Source: Acanthamoeba sp. SK_2022b
Lineage: Eukaryota > Discosea > Longamoebia > Acanthamoebidae
Reading direction: 5' to 3'
NCBI GenBank assembly: GCA_027943245.1
Contig: JANDJZ010000002.1
Span: forward strand, 1 to 64,000
Length of the DNA stretch: 64,000 nt
In this document: piece by piece, positions 36,546-48,488 of the stretch
How positions within the stretch are numbered: position 1 is the stretch's first letter
How the letters are laid out: the number at the start of each line of letters is the position of its first letter
Notes under the pieces: model-generated
What the model saw: only the letters and a program-made list of their open reading frames with translations
The model's database searches: none
What the model was told of the DNA's origin: nothing
Program-made: the position numbers and the translations under genes

Positions 36546-37800
36546 ATGATAGCCGCAACAACGATGCTCTCACTCCGTTCTCTACTGATCGCCCTCATGG
36601 GTATGGCGGGCACGCTCGCATTTTCGTTGATGCGACGCCGCCGCAGGGCGAGCAAGGCCCAACGCCGGGAGTGGAAGGACCCCCAAACGCAGTGCGAAGC
36701 CATTTACCACCACCTGTGCTGCTACGAGTTCCCCTGGGAATGCTTCTACGGCATCAACTTCGCCTTCTACCGCACCTTCGCCTCGCCCTCCATCGCACAA
36801 CTCTACCACTCGACCGGTAGGTGTCGTCTTATTCGTTTTGTGCGCCCACAGTGCCTCCTCTTACAGCGTAGTGCCCTCATGTCACGGTACCGCCTGGAAG
36901 GCCACATCGTCAAGACTGCAGGCAAGAGGGTAGCGGACACCGACATCATGATGCATGCCTGGATCGGTTCACGCACACCCCTTCCTTGCGTTGTGCGAGC
37001 ACTCCAGGCTGACCCTTTTACGTAGACTTCGGGATAGACAGCCCGGAGGGGCGCGAGTCATGGGAGCACCTCAATCGTCTGCATGCCATGTGGAAGAAAC
37101 GGATGAGCAATGAGGATTTCGTCTACGTGCTTTGCTGCTTCATCGTGGACACCATCCGTTTCATTGACGTCTTTGGCTGGCGCCAGCTCAGCTCGATCGA
37201 ACGTGAAGGTGCGAGGCCTTGCTCTCTCCCCGCCCCCATCCTTGAGTTTCAGCTGAAGTTCGACCGTGCCACAGCGCTCTACCATTTCTGGGCCAAGCTC
37301 GGGAGGAGGATGGAGATCAAGGACATCCCCTATTCGCTCGAGGAGGCCAAACGCGTGGTAGAGGAGTATGTCGCTTCCGACGCCAGGGCAGCCGACACCA
37401 GTGAGGGGCACCACTTGACCGAGGCCATGACAGATCTGCTGTGCCAGTACGCGTTTCTATTCCCGGTTTATGGTTGGTCTCTGCTTCAGAGGCCAGAAAC
37501 CGATCCGACCCGCTGCACACCAGGTGGTATTGGTTCCTGCCCCGACGGCTCGTCCGCAGCGGCGCGAGCGCGCTCCTGTTCGTCATAGGAGGTCCGACCT
37601 TCGTGCGCAAGCTGGGCCTGAGCGAACCTTCGCCGGTCACGCTCCACGCTCTGCTCGCTCTCGGGCATCTTCGATCTGCCGTGCTCTCCTGCCTTCCCAT
37701 GCGTACAAAGTATCGAGAACGGAGTTGTTGGTAGTGATGGCGAATCTAACAGTCGTTGATTTCTTTGGTGGCAGGCCGAGACGACTCTCCGAGATCCTGA
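36546..37800 (+). CDS. MpaB/rubber-oxygenase family (DUF2236) membrane protein
   Basis: Members include the ER-bound oxygenase MpaB and bacterial latex-clearing oxygenases; many have a haem-binding alpha-helical core. The ATG at 36546 opens a hydrophobic segment (SLLIALMGMAGTLAFSL) followed by a run of Arg, consistent with an N-terminal membrane anchor. Core blocks: FAFYRTFASPSIAQLYHSTG, RVADTDIMMHAWI (near 36930-36965), FGIDSPEGRESWEHLNRLH, NEDFVYVLCCFIVDTIRF, and TALYHFWAKLGRRMEIKDIP (near 37275-37325). The C-terminal part FLPRRLVRSGASALL is readable up to LPM near 37700. Splicing there (donor near 37700, acceptor near 37774) gives a stop at 37798-37800; without splicing the stop is at 37732-37734. 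The 3' end is therefore uncertain. Confidence 0.7.
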
Positions 37801-38527
37801 TGCAGGCCCACTACCCTCTGGCCATGGCCACCAGCGTCGCCCGCGCCAATCAGCCCTCGAGCGATCGCCGTGATCGCGCCAAGCTGATGGACTTTTCTCT
37901 GGTGGGGCCCGTAGGCATTCTGTCCGCCCTCGAGGAGTACGTCAGCCAAAGCTGCCTTTATGCATGTCGCCTGCCATTGACAAGTGGAATGCGTGGTTGT
38001 GAAGGGCGCGCCTAAATAGCGTGGCCACGGCGAGCCCGGCCAACCATCGAAGCAGGTCCACCACTGTGTGATACGACCACCAAGTTCGCCTCCCACAATT
38101 TGTGAAGCGAACTGAGCGGAAAACAAACAAATGAACCAATCGTGCGCCAGCTACGCCGTAAAAATCCAACCAATGGCATGGCTTCTTTTTAGTGCGTCGG
38201 TTGCCATTTTTTATTATTTTTTTATCGCGCCAAAGATCGAAGAAGACAAAAAGCGAAGGGCGGCTGTATACCGCTACGACGTAGCGCATCGCCCCACCCA
38301 CTCGCGCAACACCAGAGGTCGGTGTGGTAAATCCGCCTTTTCTCATCTGATTAGTTATACAACCGAATTCCAAGTTCAACTTTTGCTCCACAAACTTCAT
38401 TGTACGCTTTTCTCAAGCGTACTTCAGTCACATCACAAGTTCACATCCTAGAGGAGTGAGTTCTCTGCGATACCTCGCTTTTCTGGCGCTAAACTTATTA
38501 TTATTTTCATATTTGTGCCAGCTGGCC
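37801..38527. other. Intergenic region with one doubtful small ORF
   Basis: Contains the small ORF at 38131-38451. Frames open on both strands at 37746-38126 and on + up to 38015 are probably shadows of the oxygenase 3' end. Confidence 0.4.
38131..38451 (+). CDS. Possible small single-pass membrane protein
   Basis: An ATG-started frame of 106 codons. Residues about 15-33 (MAWLLFSASVAIFYYFFI) form a convincing membrane helix followed by a charged KIEEDKKRR stretch, the pattern of small inner-membrane proteins. The downstream half is low quality and may be intron or 3' UTR. No family recognised. Confidence 0.25.
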   Translation: MNQSCASYAVKIQPMAWLLFSASVAIFYYFFIAPKIEEDKKRRAAVYRYDVAHRPTHSRNTRGRCGKSAFSHLISYTTEFQVQLLLHKLHCTLFSSVLQSHHKFTS

Positions 38528-41255
38528 ATGGAGCAGCCGGCACCCTCGACCATCAATGGCACCGTGGGTTCGTCAACTTCATCATCTTCGACGTCTTCGA
38601 GTTCATCGGGGCCGCTGTCTCCGACGTTGGCCGGATCGTCGACCAGGCCCGCTACAGCGGAAACCAGCGCAGCGCTGTCACAGCGACCATCTGCCGCAGA
38701 CACCCCGCTTACTTCTCCTTTGCCTCCGCCTCTTCAGCGATACCCACCGCCCGCCACGGCCATCGCGACGCCAGGGGCTCCACAGCGCGCACAAATGGGC
38801 GACAACTCCCACACCGCACCATCACCGACTCCTATACCCTCGTCGGCATCGTCAAGCGGGTCTGCCAACGCTCAGACGCCTAGCCTTGTCAGGCTGCCCT
38901 TCTCTCTCGCCACGCCACCTGCGTCCGCTTCTCCTTCGCCAACGCCCGTTTCCTCCTCCTCCTCTACCTCTTTATCTAATACCAGCACTGTTGCTACGCC
39001 GAGTCCCGCATCACGCAGCCTCGCATTCTCTCCTTCTTCTTCTTCTTCTTCGCAGGCGTCTCCGTCTCCTTCCATTTCCATGTCACCCTCAACAGCTGCG
39101 CCCCTTCCCCGACCGTCGACCTCGGCTGCCGGGACTGCGGCGTCCCTCGCCCCAAGGTCTACGTTCGCTCCGTCAGCATCGACAGCGAATGCGCTGGCGG
39201 CTACGAGGGCGGCCGTCTACACACAGCCGCCACTGCCGGTCGGCGCCACTCCCGGACTGACGGCCAAGACTGCAGCGGCGGCGGCTGCTGCCGCCGGAGG
39301 CACCCGACCGCTTCTCCCCGCGGGGGCACCGCTCACCCCACTGCCGCCGTTGGCCAGCGTGCTCGCCTCCATTTTCCTACCGCCGCCTCAAACCAAGATC
39401 GTGCAGCCCACGGTGCCGCCAGCCGCAGGCGCGCTTCGGCCTACGGCGCCCGCCGTTCCGCAACAGGCCACTGCCCCTACTGCTCCCCCGCTCGCGCCGC
39501 CCTCCTCACGCAACGCGACACACGCGCAAGCGTCGACGTTGTCCACGCAGCAGCAAACGGCAGCGGCAACTCCTGCCTCGCAGCAGGCGACAACAACTCC
39601 GGGGACTGGTTCGGCTCAGCCTGGCGCTGCGGCGACGCCGGCGGGGGTGATCGTTGGGCCGCGCGCGCCCCCGTCTCAGGCCTCTTCTGCGCTGCCCGGC
39701 CCGTCGGCATCCATATCGCTCCCGATCCTGCTGCCCATGCCCGCGCTCAAGCGGGCGCGTGACATCTTCTTTCCCGAGCCGCGACCGTTCAAGGGCCTGC
39801 CGGGGCGCGACCCCTACGCGTCGGTCTTCTCCATATCTCCGCAGATCGTAAACCGATTCAACAAGCGGGAGGAGCTCTACGGCCGCTTCATCATCCCCAT
39901 CACCAAGACCAAGGTGCCCCACTCCGGCCTTCCTTTCTTTCCTCGTTTTCGTTTAAAATCTGAAAAATAATTTTATATGTACATGTAAATGTAAATGTTT
40001 GTTTTATATGACGTGCAGGAGCCTGACCCCTTCAACGAGGTCGACATCAAACTGATGCGGCTCCACTTTGACAACTTTCCGTCGCGGCTGTCTGGCCGAC
40101 CCTCTCCGGCCCCGCCGCAGACGTCGGCCTCTGCACAGCCTCCCAAGAAGAAACGAAAGACCGCCGCCGCTGCCGCCGGCGCCACCCCCAAGAAGGAGGT
40201 GGACGCCGCCGACGGCGAGCACAAGGAAGCACTCGACAGCGAAGAAGAGTACGCGCTCCATTCGCCTGCCCGCCCCTATCTTGTTGACCACGCGCGCTAC
40301 TTGGTTGACCAATCAATCGTTTTGATGTGTGTTGTGTTGATGAAATGCACACTACTCAAGGCCGGAGAAGAAGCAGAAGCGGAAGCGAAGGCTGGCCAAG
40401 GAGATCAACAGGAAGTTTCCGTGCACGTTCCCCCGCTGCGAGAAGGCCTACGGCACCCAGGGCGCCCTAGACCAGCACATGCGGAAGAAGCACGCCGACG
40501 CCCGACTGCACCCGCCGCCCGCCGCCGCGACGGCCGCCTCGCCCTCCGTCCGCAATCCGCTTCATCCGCTGGCCTTCGCGCCCCAACCCACCCCCTCCGC
40601 GGTCGGCGCCGCCGCCCACACAACGCCGGCCTCGTCGTCTACCTCCTCGCCCTCCCTCTTATCTTCATCGAGCCCGGCCACGACGACATCAACGACGCCG
40701 CTGCACAACTTTGCCCCGCTGCCGTCGCCCTTCACGTCGTCTACCATGTCCTCGCCCCAGCTGCCTTCATCCATCTCCGCATCTAGGCCAGTCCCCGCCG
40801 GCACCGTCGTCGCTCCCCTCCCAAAGGCGCCCGCCGGGTTGGTTGGCACGTACGGCGCGCCCTGCACTAGTGTTTCTCCCCCTCTTTCAGTGACTGACAA
40901 GCAATTACTGGCTCTGAATGAATGTAGGTTCGCTACCGGCGCCACGCCGCTTGCTACTGCGGCGTCTCTGGCGTCTTCATCGTCGCCTTCTTCTTCATCG
41001 TCGCCTTCTTCTGCGCAGGGCTCTTTGGTTCCTTCGGTGTCCTCTCCTTTCCCGATCGCTCCTTCTGCTCCGATCACCCTTTGGGATGCGACCGTCGCGC
41101 CGACAGCGGCTCGGCAGCCGGTGGTGCCACCGCAGCAGCAGCTACCCCCGCCACCAGAGCCACTGCCACCGCCTCCGCCACTCCTCGCCTCCCCCGCCCC
41201 ATCTTCATCATCTGCAGCTCCCAGCCGCAGCGCTGACCGGATGGACCAAACCTGA
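38528..41255 (+). CDS. Ser/Pro/Ala-rich protein with a single C2H2 zinc finger
   Basis: Likely nuclear, possibly a transcription-related factor. The ATG at 38528 opens about 420 residues dominated by Ser, Pro, Thr and Ala. A conserved-looking block follows: RARDIFFPEPRPFKGLPGRD and ISPQIVNRFNKREELYGRFI, continuing after an intron with PFNEVDIKLMRLHFDNFP. Next come a basic KKKRK signal (near 40145), an acidic patch, and one C2H2 finger, KFPCTFPRCEKAYGTQGALD followed by QHMRKKH (C-X4-C-X12-H-X4-H, near 40425-40490). The C-terminal 250 residues are again low-complexity, ending in a poly-Pro/Ser tail before TGA at 41253-41255. Two introns are supported. I do not recognise the ordered block before the finger. 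Confidence 0.7.
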
Positions 41256-41345
41256 GACCTCCCCGACGAATCAGCCATTTTTCTTTATTTTCTGAGCTTT
41301 AAAACAGGGAAAAAAAGAGAGAAAAAAGGGAGCAGACAAACGCTT

Positions 41346-41896
41346 ATGGAGACGAGGGCGCAACACGAGGAAGGGACGGCATTGGAGCCTCAGCCCCTCC
41401 GCGAGCAGCTGGTGGCCCAGTTTGCAGCGCGGTTCTGCTCGAGCAGGTTCGTTGATGCCGAATCCGACGCCGACGCCAGTGTCGAGGAGGACCTCAGTGA
41501 GCCCGCCTATCGTCGCGAAGTGGAGGCAATGCCAGTCCCTCTCCGGCTGGCCGTCTTCCACTTCCTTTGCAAACACATGCGGTCCGTAATATTTCTTTTT
41601 ATTTATTTATTTATTTCTCACACTCTATCTATACAGGCTCGGCAGCGGCGAGCTGAACGAGCCGGTCTTTGGCCGCCGTATGGACTCCTCTCCTCCCACG
41701 CGTCGCCTGAGCCCATCTCCAGCACACGACACCTTGAAGCTCTCGCTGATGCATCGATCGTGCGCACAGGGCTGCTTGGCGATCGAGTGTGGCCTCTTAT
41801 CGAGGACCTCCCTCTCACCTCTCTCAACCTTGCAAAGATGGACCAGCTGTTTGGCAGTACGCGCCGCTGCCTTCTGCCTCTCTCTCTCTCTCTCTC

Positions 41897-41949
<53 letters not shown>

Positions 41950-42148
41950 AAGGCGACATGACGAGCTCATGACGCCTCTTCCAGGTCGCAAGGAGCGGGG
42001 CGCGCGAGGCGACATGACGGGCATACTGCTGGAGGGCCTGCTCGAGTGGGGTCCGGCCGACAGCCTCACGCACTTGGACATCCTGACCTCCGCACCCGAT
42101 GACCTGGACTGCTCCCCAGCCACCTGGGGCTGCCTCAACTGCCACGTA

Positions 42149-42230
<82 letters not shown>

Positions 42231-43349
42231 CTGATTGGCGACTGAACCGGAGCTCTTCGCTTCATTGAATGACTGCTGCTGACCTTCTCGCTGGGACAGA
42301 ACTTCCCGTCGGTGACGAGCCTCAATCTGTCGGGACGCCTCTCCGAGGCGGAGGAACCGTTCACGGAGACGGTGATGGAGACCTTGGCCGAGTGGGAAGG
42401 CCTCACTTCTCTCGTGCTCCTCCGCTGCACCTTCCCCGAATCTGTCGGTGGCGCTCCTCTCCTCCTCTCCTCTCCTCTTCTCTGCTCCGTCATATGACGG
42501 AGAATATATTCTCTCCTCTTCTCTGCTTCATTTGGCTTCTCACCCTTTGAGCACACGCCACCACAGCGCCGCTGTTTGCGCAACTCACGAGTCTGCGCAC
42601 GCTGGAGCTGGGGAGCGACAGGCAGGGTACATTGGGGGGGAGGCACAGCGCAGCTCCAGCGGCCGCTATCCTGGCATGTTACTGACAAGTAATGTTCCCA
42701 TGCGCGGCTCGACAGATGCTTCGGGCGAGTTCCGGGTCCACGGGGCCATCCTGGAGACCGTGGCGGGACTGACCCAGCTGGAGGAGCTCCGCCTGTCCAA
42801 CTGCGCTGAGCTCGCCAGCGATACGCTGGCGAGGGTGCTGCAGTTCGCGAACCTGACCAAGCTCGACCTGGCGTGGAGCCCCCTGTGGTCGCCCGGCTCG
42901 ATCGAGCGGCCAAACGCGACTCTGGTACAGGTGCACCACGTCGCACACAGGCCGGCCACTCCAGGCTCACGAGCGGTCTCTCTCCCGCACAGAAATGGCT
43001 GAAGATCACTCCCTCCGTGGGGGAGCTGCGCGGTGTCGTTCAAGACATCGCGCGACTGTTTCCTGCCCTGCACACTCTCGAGATCAGCGTACGCCTGCCT
43101 CCACACGAAACAGCGCTGTGCGCGGAGCACAGGTGAGCGAATGCTGAGGCTGAACGGTTGTGCTGATGTGTTGAACGGGTGGTACGCCAGGTGCCCGCGC
43201 TCCCGGAGGACTTGGCGTCACCAGCGGTCACACTGCCGTCTGTGCGTAGGCTTGTGGTGAGGACAGGGGAGTCAACCGATGTATCGGGCCTCCTCTCACT
43301 CATGCCAAACGTCGAGCACACCACACTCGACCGCTCCCTTGCGCAGTGA
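41346..43349 (+). CDS. Leucine-rich-repeat protein
   Basis: The ATG at 41346 starts an acidic N-terminus with VPLRLAVFHFLCKHM, possibly an F-box-like helix. Repeated LRR units follow across introns: LPLTSLNLAKM, SLTHLDIL, FPSVTSLNLSGRL, EGLTSLVLLRCTF, LTSLRTLELG, LTQLEELRLSNCAEL, FANLTKLDLAWSPL and FPALHTLEISV. The stop is TGA at 43347-43349. The mix of cysteine-containing (SNCAEL) and plain LRRs resembles substrate-recognition subunits of ubiquitin ligases, but this is not proven. No kinase, membrane or signal sequence seen. About eight introns, two with long GT/CA tracts. Confidence 0.65.
41880..41949. repeat. (TC)n followed by (GT)n microsatellite
   Basis: CT/TC units to about 41897, then about 25 GT units, in an intron of the LRR gene. 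Confidence 0.9.
42150..42230. repeat. (CA)n followed by (GA)n microsatellite
   Basis: About 30 CA units begin three bases after a GTACC donor in the LRR gene and pass into a GA tract. Confidence 0.9.
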
Positions 43350-43527
43350 GGTTGATTGCGGCTGGTAGCTTTGCAAGAAGTTGACGATTTGGTCGTCGTA
43401 GTTGGTTGATGACAACGTTTTATCCTCAACCATCGCGGTTGGGTACAGGCCTCGAACCAACTGTCATATTTCCCTAGTGTACAGTCACGCACCACAACAT
43501 CAACGTGTTCACTCTAAGCTCTCCTCC

Positions 43528-45732
43528 CTACACCGTCCGCGACAAATCGGTCATCTCAGCGCTGATCTGCTCCTGCATGGAGGACAAGGCGCGCTTCCTC
43601 CTGCGTGACCTGATCCACGCAGCCACGAGGATGGCCACGATGGCCACCACCACCATCACCACCGCTCCGCCCACCAGCCCTGCATCAAGCCCCCCCCCCA
43701 ATCATTGCCACTCGATCAGGAGGCCGCTTCGCAATCAGCAGCTTGAACAGAGTGCGCACCAGCAACGAGGCCAGCCAGAAGTGCGTTGTCGTCTCCTCCG
43801 CCACAGCCTGACGACGACGACGGCTTGATCAGCACCGCGTACGAAGTCGACGAGCTCGACGTCTCGTAGCCCGGTGGGCACTCGCTGTTCTGTTTGTAAT
43901 TGATCTTCACGCTCTTGAACGTCGACGGCGCGCCCGACTGCCGTTTGGCCACATCGTCGTCGTCATGGCTCTCTGCGGTGGCGGCCAATGTGCCGCACTG
44001 GCCGGAGGAGGAGGAGACGAGCGTGAAGCTGTAGGACTGGCTCGTGTCGACCTTGAAATCGACGTCCAACTCGAGTGCGCCGTCCAAGGTGGTGCAGCCT
44101 GAAGCGCGGATGGAGCCGAAGAGGTTCCTGCTCGTCGCTGCCAGCTTCAGGGTCGAGCGCGGCTGCAACTTGAGATCGCCAGCGATCACCACCGTCGTGC
44201 TGCCGGCATCGACCACCTCGTCGTCGGCCACCTCGAGATCGCCTCCCACGAGCCACGTGCCGTTGATGCACTTGGCCGGTTTGCCCTCTAGCGCAGCTGG
44301 CAGGGCCCCGCACGCCGAGCAGTCCTCGGGGCACGTATCGACGCTCTCGGTCGGCTCCTGGCAGAATCCGTCGCCGCATCTGGGAGTCTCTTTATACACA
44401 CCGACTCCTCTGGTCAATGCTTCGTCGCATGTCGTCACCGGGAAGACAGTTTAGAGAGGGAGAGAGGTCGGTACGAGAGCAGTCGGCGAGGTGGGGGCGG
44501 TAGGTCCACGAGTACTGGCCCGAAGTGATGTCCACCTGATATTGCTTACCTCCGATCATCAGGCCACTCGGCACGCCTTGTGGGGTTGGATTGGTGAGCT
44601 TCAGAAGCCGGCCATCATACATGCTCCTCCGGCATGTCGTTGCACACGTGCGTAAAGGAAAGAAGGAGAAGGGGGTGGGATACTGATGTTAACCCAGAAC
44701 CAGCCATTGAGCTGATTGACATTCGCAGTGACGCTGTCGATGGAGCTGAAATTGTTGCTCAAGTCGACGATCGATACCTTTGTCGCAGCCCCATCTGAGT
44801 CGAACCAGTGAGCCAGGGGTGATGGGAACGGGGCAAAGTGTACGGTACCAATAGGCTGAGTGGTGGCGAACTGCCAGTTGGTGTCATTCCTCAACGTTGA
44901 GACCTCGACCACCCCGTCGGGCGGGAAGGCGACCCATGTCGACGCCGACGCCGCCTGCTAGTAACACGACTTTAAAACTCTTCAGGTAATTGGGAGAAAG
45001 AAGATTAGGAACATGCCTGGGTGGTGTTGCTGTCGGTGGTCAGACGGAGCACTTGATTGACTGTGCTATCCGTGCCGTTACCAAAGGTGCCAATGCCGAT
45101 GCTGGTCATCACCGGGTTCAAAACTGTTGGTAGGCCAGCTGTTAGCTGGTCTGATCTCTTCGTCGCCTGGAAGATCACGTACGTTGTTGAGTCATCACGC
45201 TGAGGAAGAGGCCGTTCACAGAGAAGCGAATCGGTGCACTCCCAGATACGATGGCCCACGGCTGCTCATTCGCCCAGTCCACAATCTTCTGAGTTCGACA
45301 GGCAACGTTCCCGCCCAATGCGGCCCAGGCCACAGTCTGTGCCTGGTCGTTCTTGGTGGCGTTGGTGGTGACGTTGGCTACGCCGACGAGCGAGCGGTAG
45401 AGGTTGACCTGGCCCAGGACATTAGCCCTGTCCGTCGCCTGGGGTCGGGGTGACGAGGTCGGCCGATCCCAGACACGAAGATATTAGCAAAAAACGTTAA
45501 AAAAAATTAAAAACACCAACCCCATGTCCCCAGCACTGCCTGCAGAGCAGTTGCCGTCTACGGAGCCGCCGATCCATTGGGGCCAGTTTTGATGGTCAGG
45601 GAGGTCGCGTGCGTTCCACAAGGCGCAAGCTTGGGCGAACGTGCGCGAGACGCCTGCACCCTCAGCCACCGGGGGTAGGCCGAGTACAACTGCCACCGCC
45701 ACAATAAGAAGAAGAAGAGGGAGGCGCTCCAT
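43528..45732 (-). CDS. CAP-like secreted/membrane protein, copy 1
   Basis: The ATG at 45732 opens a signal peptide (LPLLLLIVAVAVVLGLPPVA). The following region, WNARDLPDHQNWPQW then RANVLGQVNLYRSLVGVANV and AQTVAWA, resembles the CAP/SCP fold of cysteine-rich secretory proteins as found in amoebozoans. A central part holds FLNPVMTSIGIGTFGN, WVAFPPDGVVEVSTL and GKQYQVDITSGQYSWTYRP. The last large exon has a short Cys-rich motif, CGDGFCQ..CPEDC, and a beta-rich domain that may be cell-surface. A terminal exon, inferred by alignment with copy 2, adds a membrane helix (VAIVAILVAAWI), a basic RSRRKR tail and TAG at 43528-43530, so the protein is probably type I. Several N-glycosylation sites. The CAP assignment is tentative. 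Confidence 0.65.
43720..44330. repeat. Inverted near-identical block, arm 1 (partner 47557-48140)
   Basis: The 3' exon of CAP-like copy 1 matches that of copy 2 in inverted orientation. Over the stretches compared by eye only a few percent of bases differ, including at silent sites. The adjacent intron does not match. Confidence 0.85.
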
Positions 45733-46061
45733 GTTGTTATGCAGAACGAGAAGAGACCCGACCTGGGCGCTCTTCTCCGCGGTAAGCTGACCAATTGGGC
45801 GATAAGGCCCTTTGCGATCGCCACGCTACCCGCAACGATTGGAGAGGACACCTGGCAGGGAACTCTTTTAAGCAAATGGCTCATTACTAAAACGCACCAA
45901 TGGCAGCGCCGCTCGTAAAATGAGCTGGGGCCCAGAGGCTAAAGCTGACCGTTTTCCTGCCCTCTTCCCTTCAGGTAACCGTGTGGTGCCGACCAACCGG
46001 AAGGCTGTTTACACGGCCGTGTACTTGAACCCACTCTCTGTATCGCCCCAGCAGCAAAAGG

Positions 46062-48361
46062 ATGAAGCTCAGGTCCCTGGTCCTTCTCGTCACCACAATC
46101 GTGGCGACCGCCTTGATCTTTAAGCTGGAGGTGGCCCAGGGTGCGGGTGTCTCACGCACGTTCACCCAAGCTTGCGCCTTGTGGAACGCACGCGACAGCC
46201 CCGAAAGTCAGAACTGGCCCCAATGGACCGGCGGCTCCCTCTCTGGCGAGTGCTCCGCAAGCGCCTCAGGGGACATGAATGTACCTACACCTCACCTCTC
46301 CTCCCCATCTCTGTTGGAACCTTTCATAAATGAGAACCGTTCATAAATGAGTTCGGTTCACCGGCGTTTGGGGGGGGGGGCAATAAGCCTTCGGACAGGG
46401 CCAACGTCCTGGGCCAGTTCAACTTCTACCGCATGCTCGCCGGCTTGGCCAACGTGACCACCAACGCCACCAAGAACTCGCAGGCACAGACCGTCGCCTG
46501 GTCCTACGTGCTCGGAAACTCATCCTGCACCACGAGCGAGATCAACATCTGGGCTTCCCAACAGAACATCGTGTGGCGCAACTCAACAGTGCCCCACCTG
46601 CTCCCCTTCGAGGTGGGCGGCCTTTTCCTGAACACCGGCACTCAGCGCAGTACGTGCCATGCCCGCTAGGCGAGCGACGGCCGTTGTCGCAACTAACGCT
46701 CTGGCGCGTTCAGTTTTCAATCCTGTTCTGACCAACATCGGCATCGGCACCTACGGCAACGAGACGATCCCTGTTGTCTACCAAACGCTGGCCATGACCA
46801 CGGACCCCAGCGTCAACACCACCGAGGTACGGTTCCCTATCCAGTCGGTCGCCGCGACTCTGCTGTCCCAAACACGAAGGACGCTTAAGCTTGCCGATGG
46901 CGCGGGTGGTGTGGCAGGCGGCATCGGCGTCGACTTGGTTCGCCTTCCCGCCCGACGGCGTGATCGAAGTCTCCGTGTTGGATAACAGCACCAACTGGCA
47001 ATTTGCCACCACGCAACCTATTGGTATGTAATCGCCACCATCATCCAGCAACTGCGCTCACTTTCTCTCGACTACGTTGCCAAAGACGAGCCTTCGGTGT
47101 CTATCATCGACTTGAGCAACAACTTTAGCCCCATAGAGGGCGTTAGTGCAGATTTCAATCAGCACAATGGCTGGTTCTGGGTCGACATCAGTATCCCACC
47201 CTCTCCTTGCCACCCCCATCCCTTCCCCTTTACACACGCAACGACATGGCGGGAGCCGGAGGAGCATGCATGACCCTTTGGTGATCACCACCACTAATCA
47301 AAAAACGCTCCAACCCCACAAGGCGTGCCGAGTGGCCTGATGATTGGAGGGAAGCAATATCAGGTGGACATCACTTCGGGCCAGTACTCGTGGACCTACC
47401 GCCCCCACCTCGCCGACTGCTCTCGTACCAATCTCTCTGCCAAGCCTCCGCTTTGGCGCCTTTGTTTGCTGATTGGTTGACTTTGGATGCGCAGAACCTG
47501 CCAGGTGCGGCGATGGATTTTGTCAGTCGACCGAGACCGCAGCCACATGTCCCGAGGACTGCTCGGCGTGCGGGACCCTGCCAGCGGCGCTCGAGGGCAA
47601 ACCGGCCAAGTGCATCAACGGCACGTGGCTCGTGGGAGGCGATCTCGAGGTGGCCGACGACGAGGTGGTCGATGCCGGCAGCACGACGGTGGTGATCGCT
47701 GGCGATCTCAAGTTGCAGCCGCGCTCGACCCTGAAGCTGGCAGCGACGAGCAGAAACCTCTTCGGCTCCATCCGCGCTTCAGGCTGCACCACCTTGGATG
47801 GCGCACTCGAGTTGGACGTCGATTTCAAGGTCGACACGAGCCAGTCCTACAGCTTCACGCTCGTCTCCTCCTCCTCCGGCCAGTGCGGCACACCGGCCGC
47901 CACCGCAGAGAGGCATGCTGATGGAGACGACGACGATGACGAGGACGTGGCCAAACGGCAGTCGGGCGCGCCGTCGACGTTCAAGAGCGTGAAGATCAAT
48001 TACAAACAGAACAGCGAGTGCCCACCGGGCTACGAGACGTCGAGCTCGTCGACTTCGTACGCGGTGCTGATCAAGCCGTCGTCGTCGTCAGGCTGTGGCG
48101 GAGGAGACGACAACGCACTTCTGGCTGGCCTCGTTGCTGGTGCGAGCCACCTCAGTGCAGGCGGAGTTTCGAGTGGGTGGGTGCAGGAATTTACGGCACT
48201 TGTGGTGGTGGGTTGATGCAGGGCTGGTGGGCGGAGCGGTAGTTGTGGTGGTGGTGGCCATCGTGGCCATCCTCGTGGCTGCGTGGGTGAGGTCACGCAG
48301 GAGGAAGCGCGCCATGGCTTCCATCAAGGAGCGAGTAGGAGTCGAGATGAGCAAAGTGTGA
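46062..48361 (+). CDS. CAP-like secreted/membrane protein, copy 2
   Basis: Head-to-head paralogue of copy 1 (330 bp between start codons). The ATG at 46062 starts a signal peptide (SLVLLVTTIVATALIF), then GAGVSRTFTQACALWNARD, RANVLGQFNFYRMLAGLANV, FNPVLTNIGIGTYGN and GKQYQVDITSGQYSWTYRP, clearly diverged from copy 1. From CPEDCSACG (near 47555) onward the sequence is nearly identical to copy 1. It has a slightly longer acidic stretch (DGDDDDDED) and a terminal exon joined in phase from near 48225 with a membrane helix (VVVVVVAIVAILVAAW) and a basic RSRRRKR tail, ending TGA 48359-48361. A short direct repeat, TTCATAAATGAG, occurs twice in the first intron (46320-46350). Confidence 0.65.
47557..48140. 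repeat. Inverted near-identical block, arm 2 (partner 43720-44330)
   Basis: Counterpart of the block in copy 1. One small insertion adds acidic codons near 47920-47945. Confidence 0.85.
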
Positions 48362-48488
48362 GGAAGCGTGTGACGAAGAATGAATGAACAAAAGGCTGCA
48401 CAGCATACTCTCCCAAAGAGTGGAGCGACGCACGCGGCACGCACATGCTCAGACTCAGACCATGGTCTCTTTATTGGATTGTGGGAAC

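Noticed and set aside
37746..38126. Minus-strand frame of 126 codons
   Set aside because: Composition is ordinary for antisense GC-rich sequence and there is no family signal; it overlaps the 3' end of the oxygenase gene.
38872..39260. Antisense Glu-rich and sense Arg-rich frames in the zinc finger gene
   Set aside because: Both are alternative readings of the Ser/Pro/Ala-rich coding sequence.
41618..43009. 463-codon minus-strand frame opposite the LRR gene
   Set aside because: It reads through two microsatellites as Cys-Val and Thr-His repeats; the opposite strand carries a consistent spliced LRR protein.
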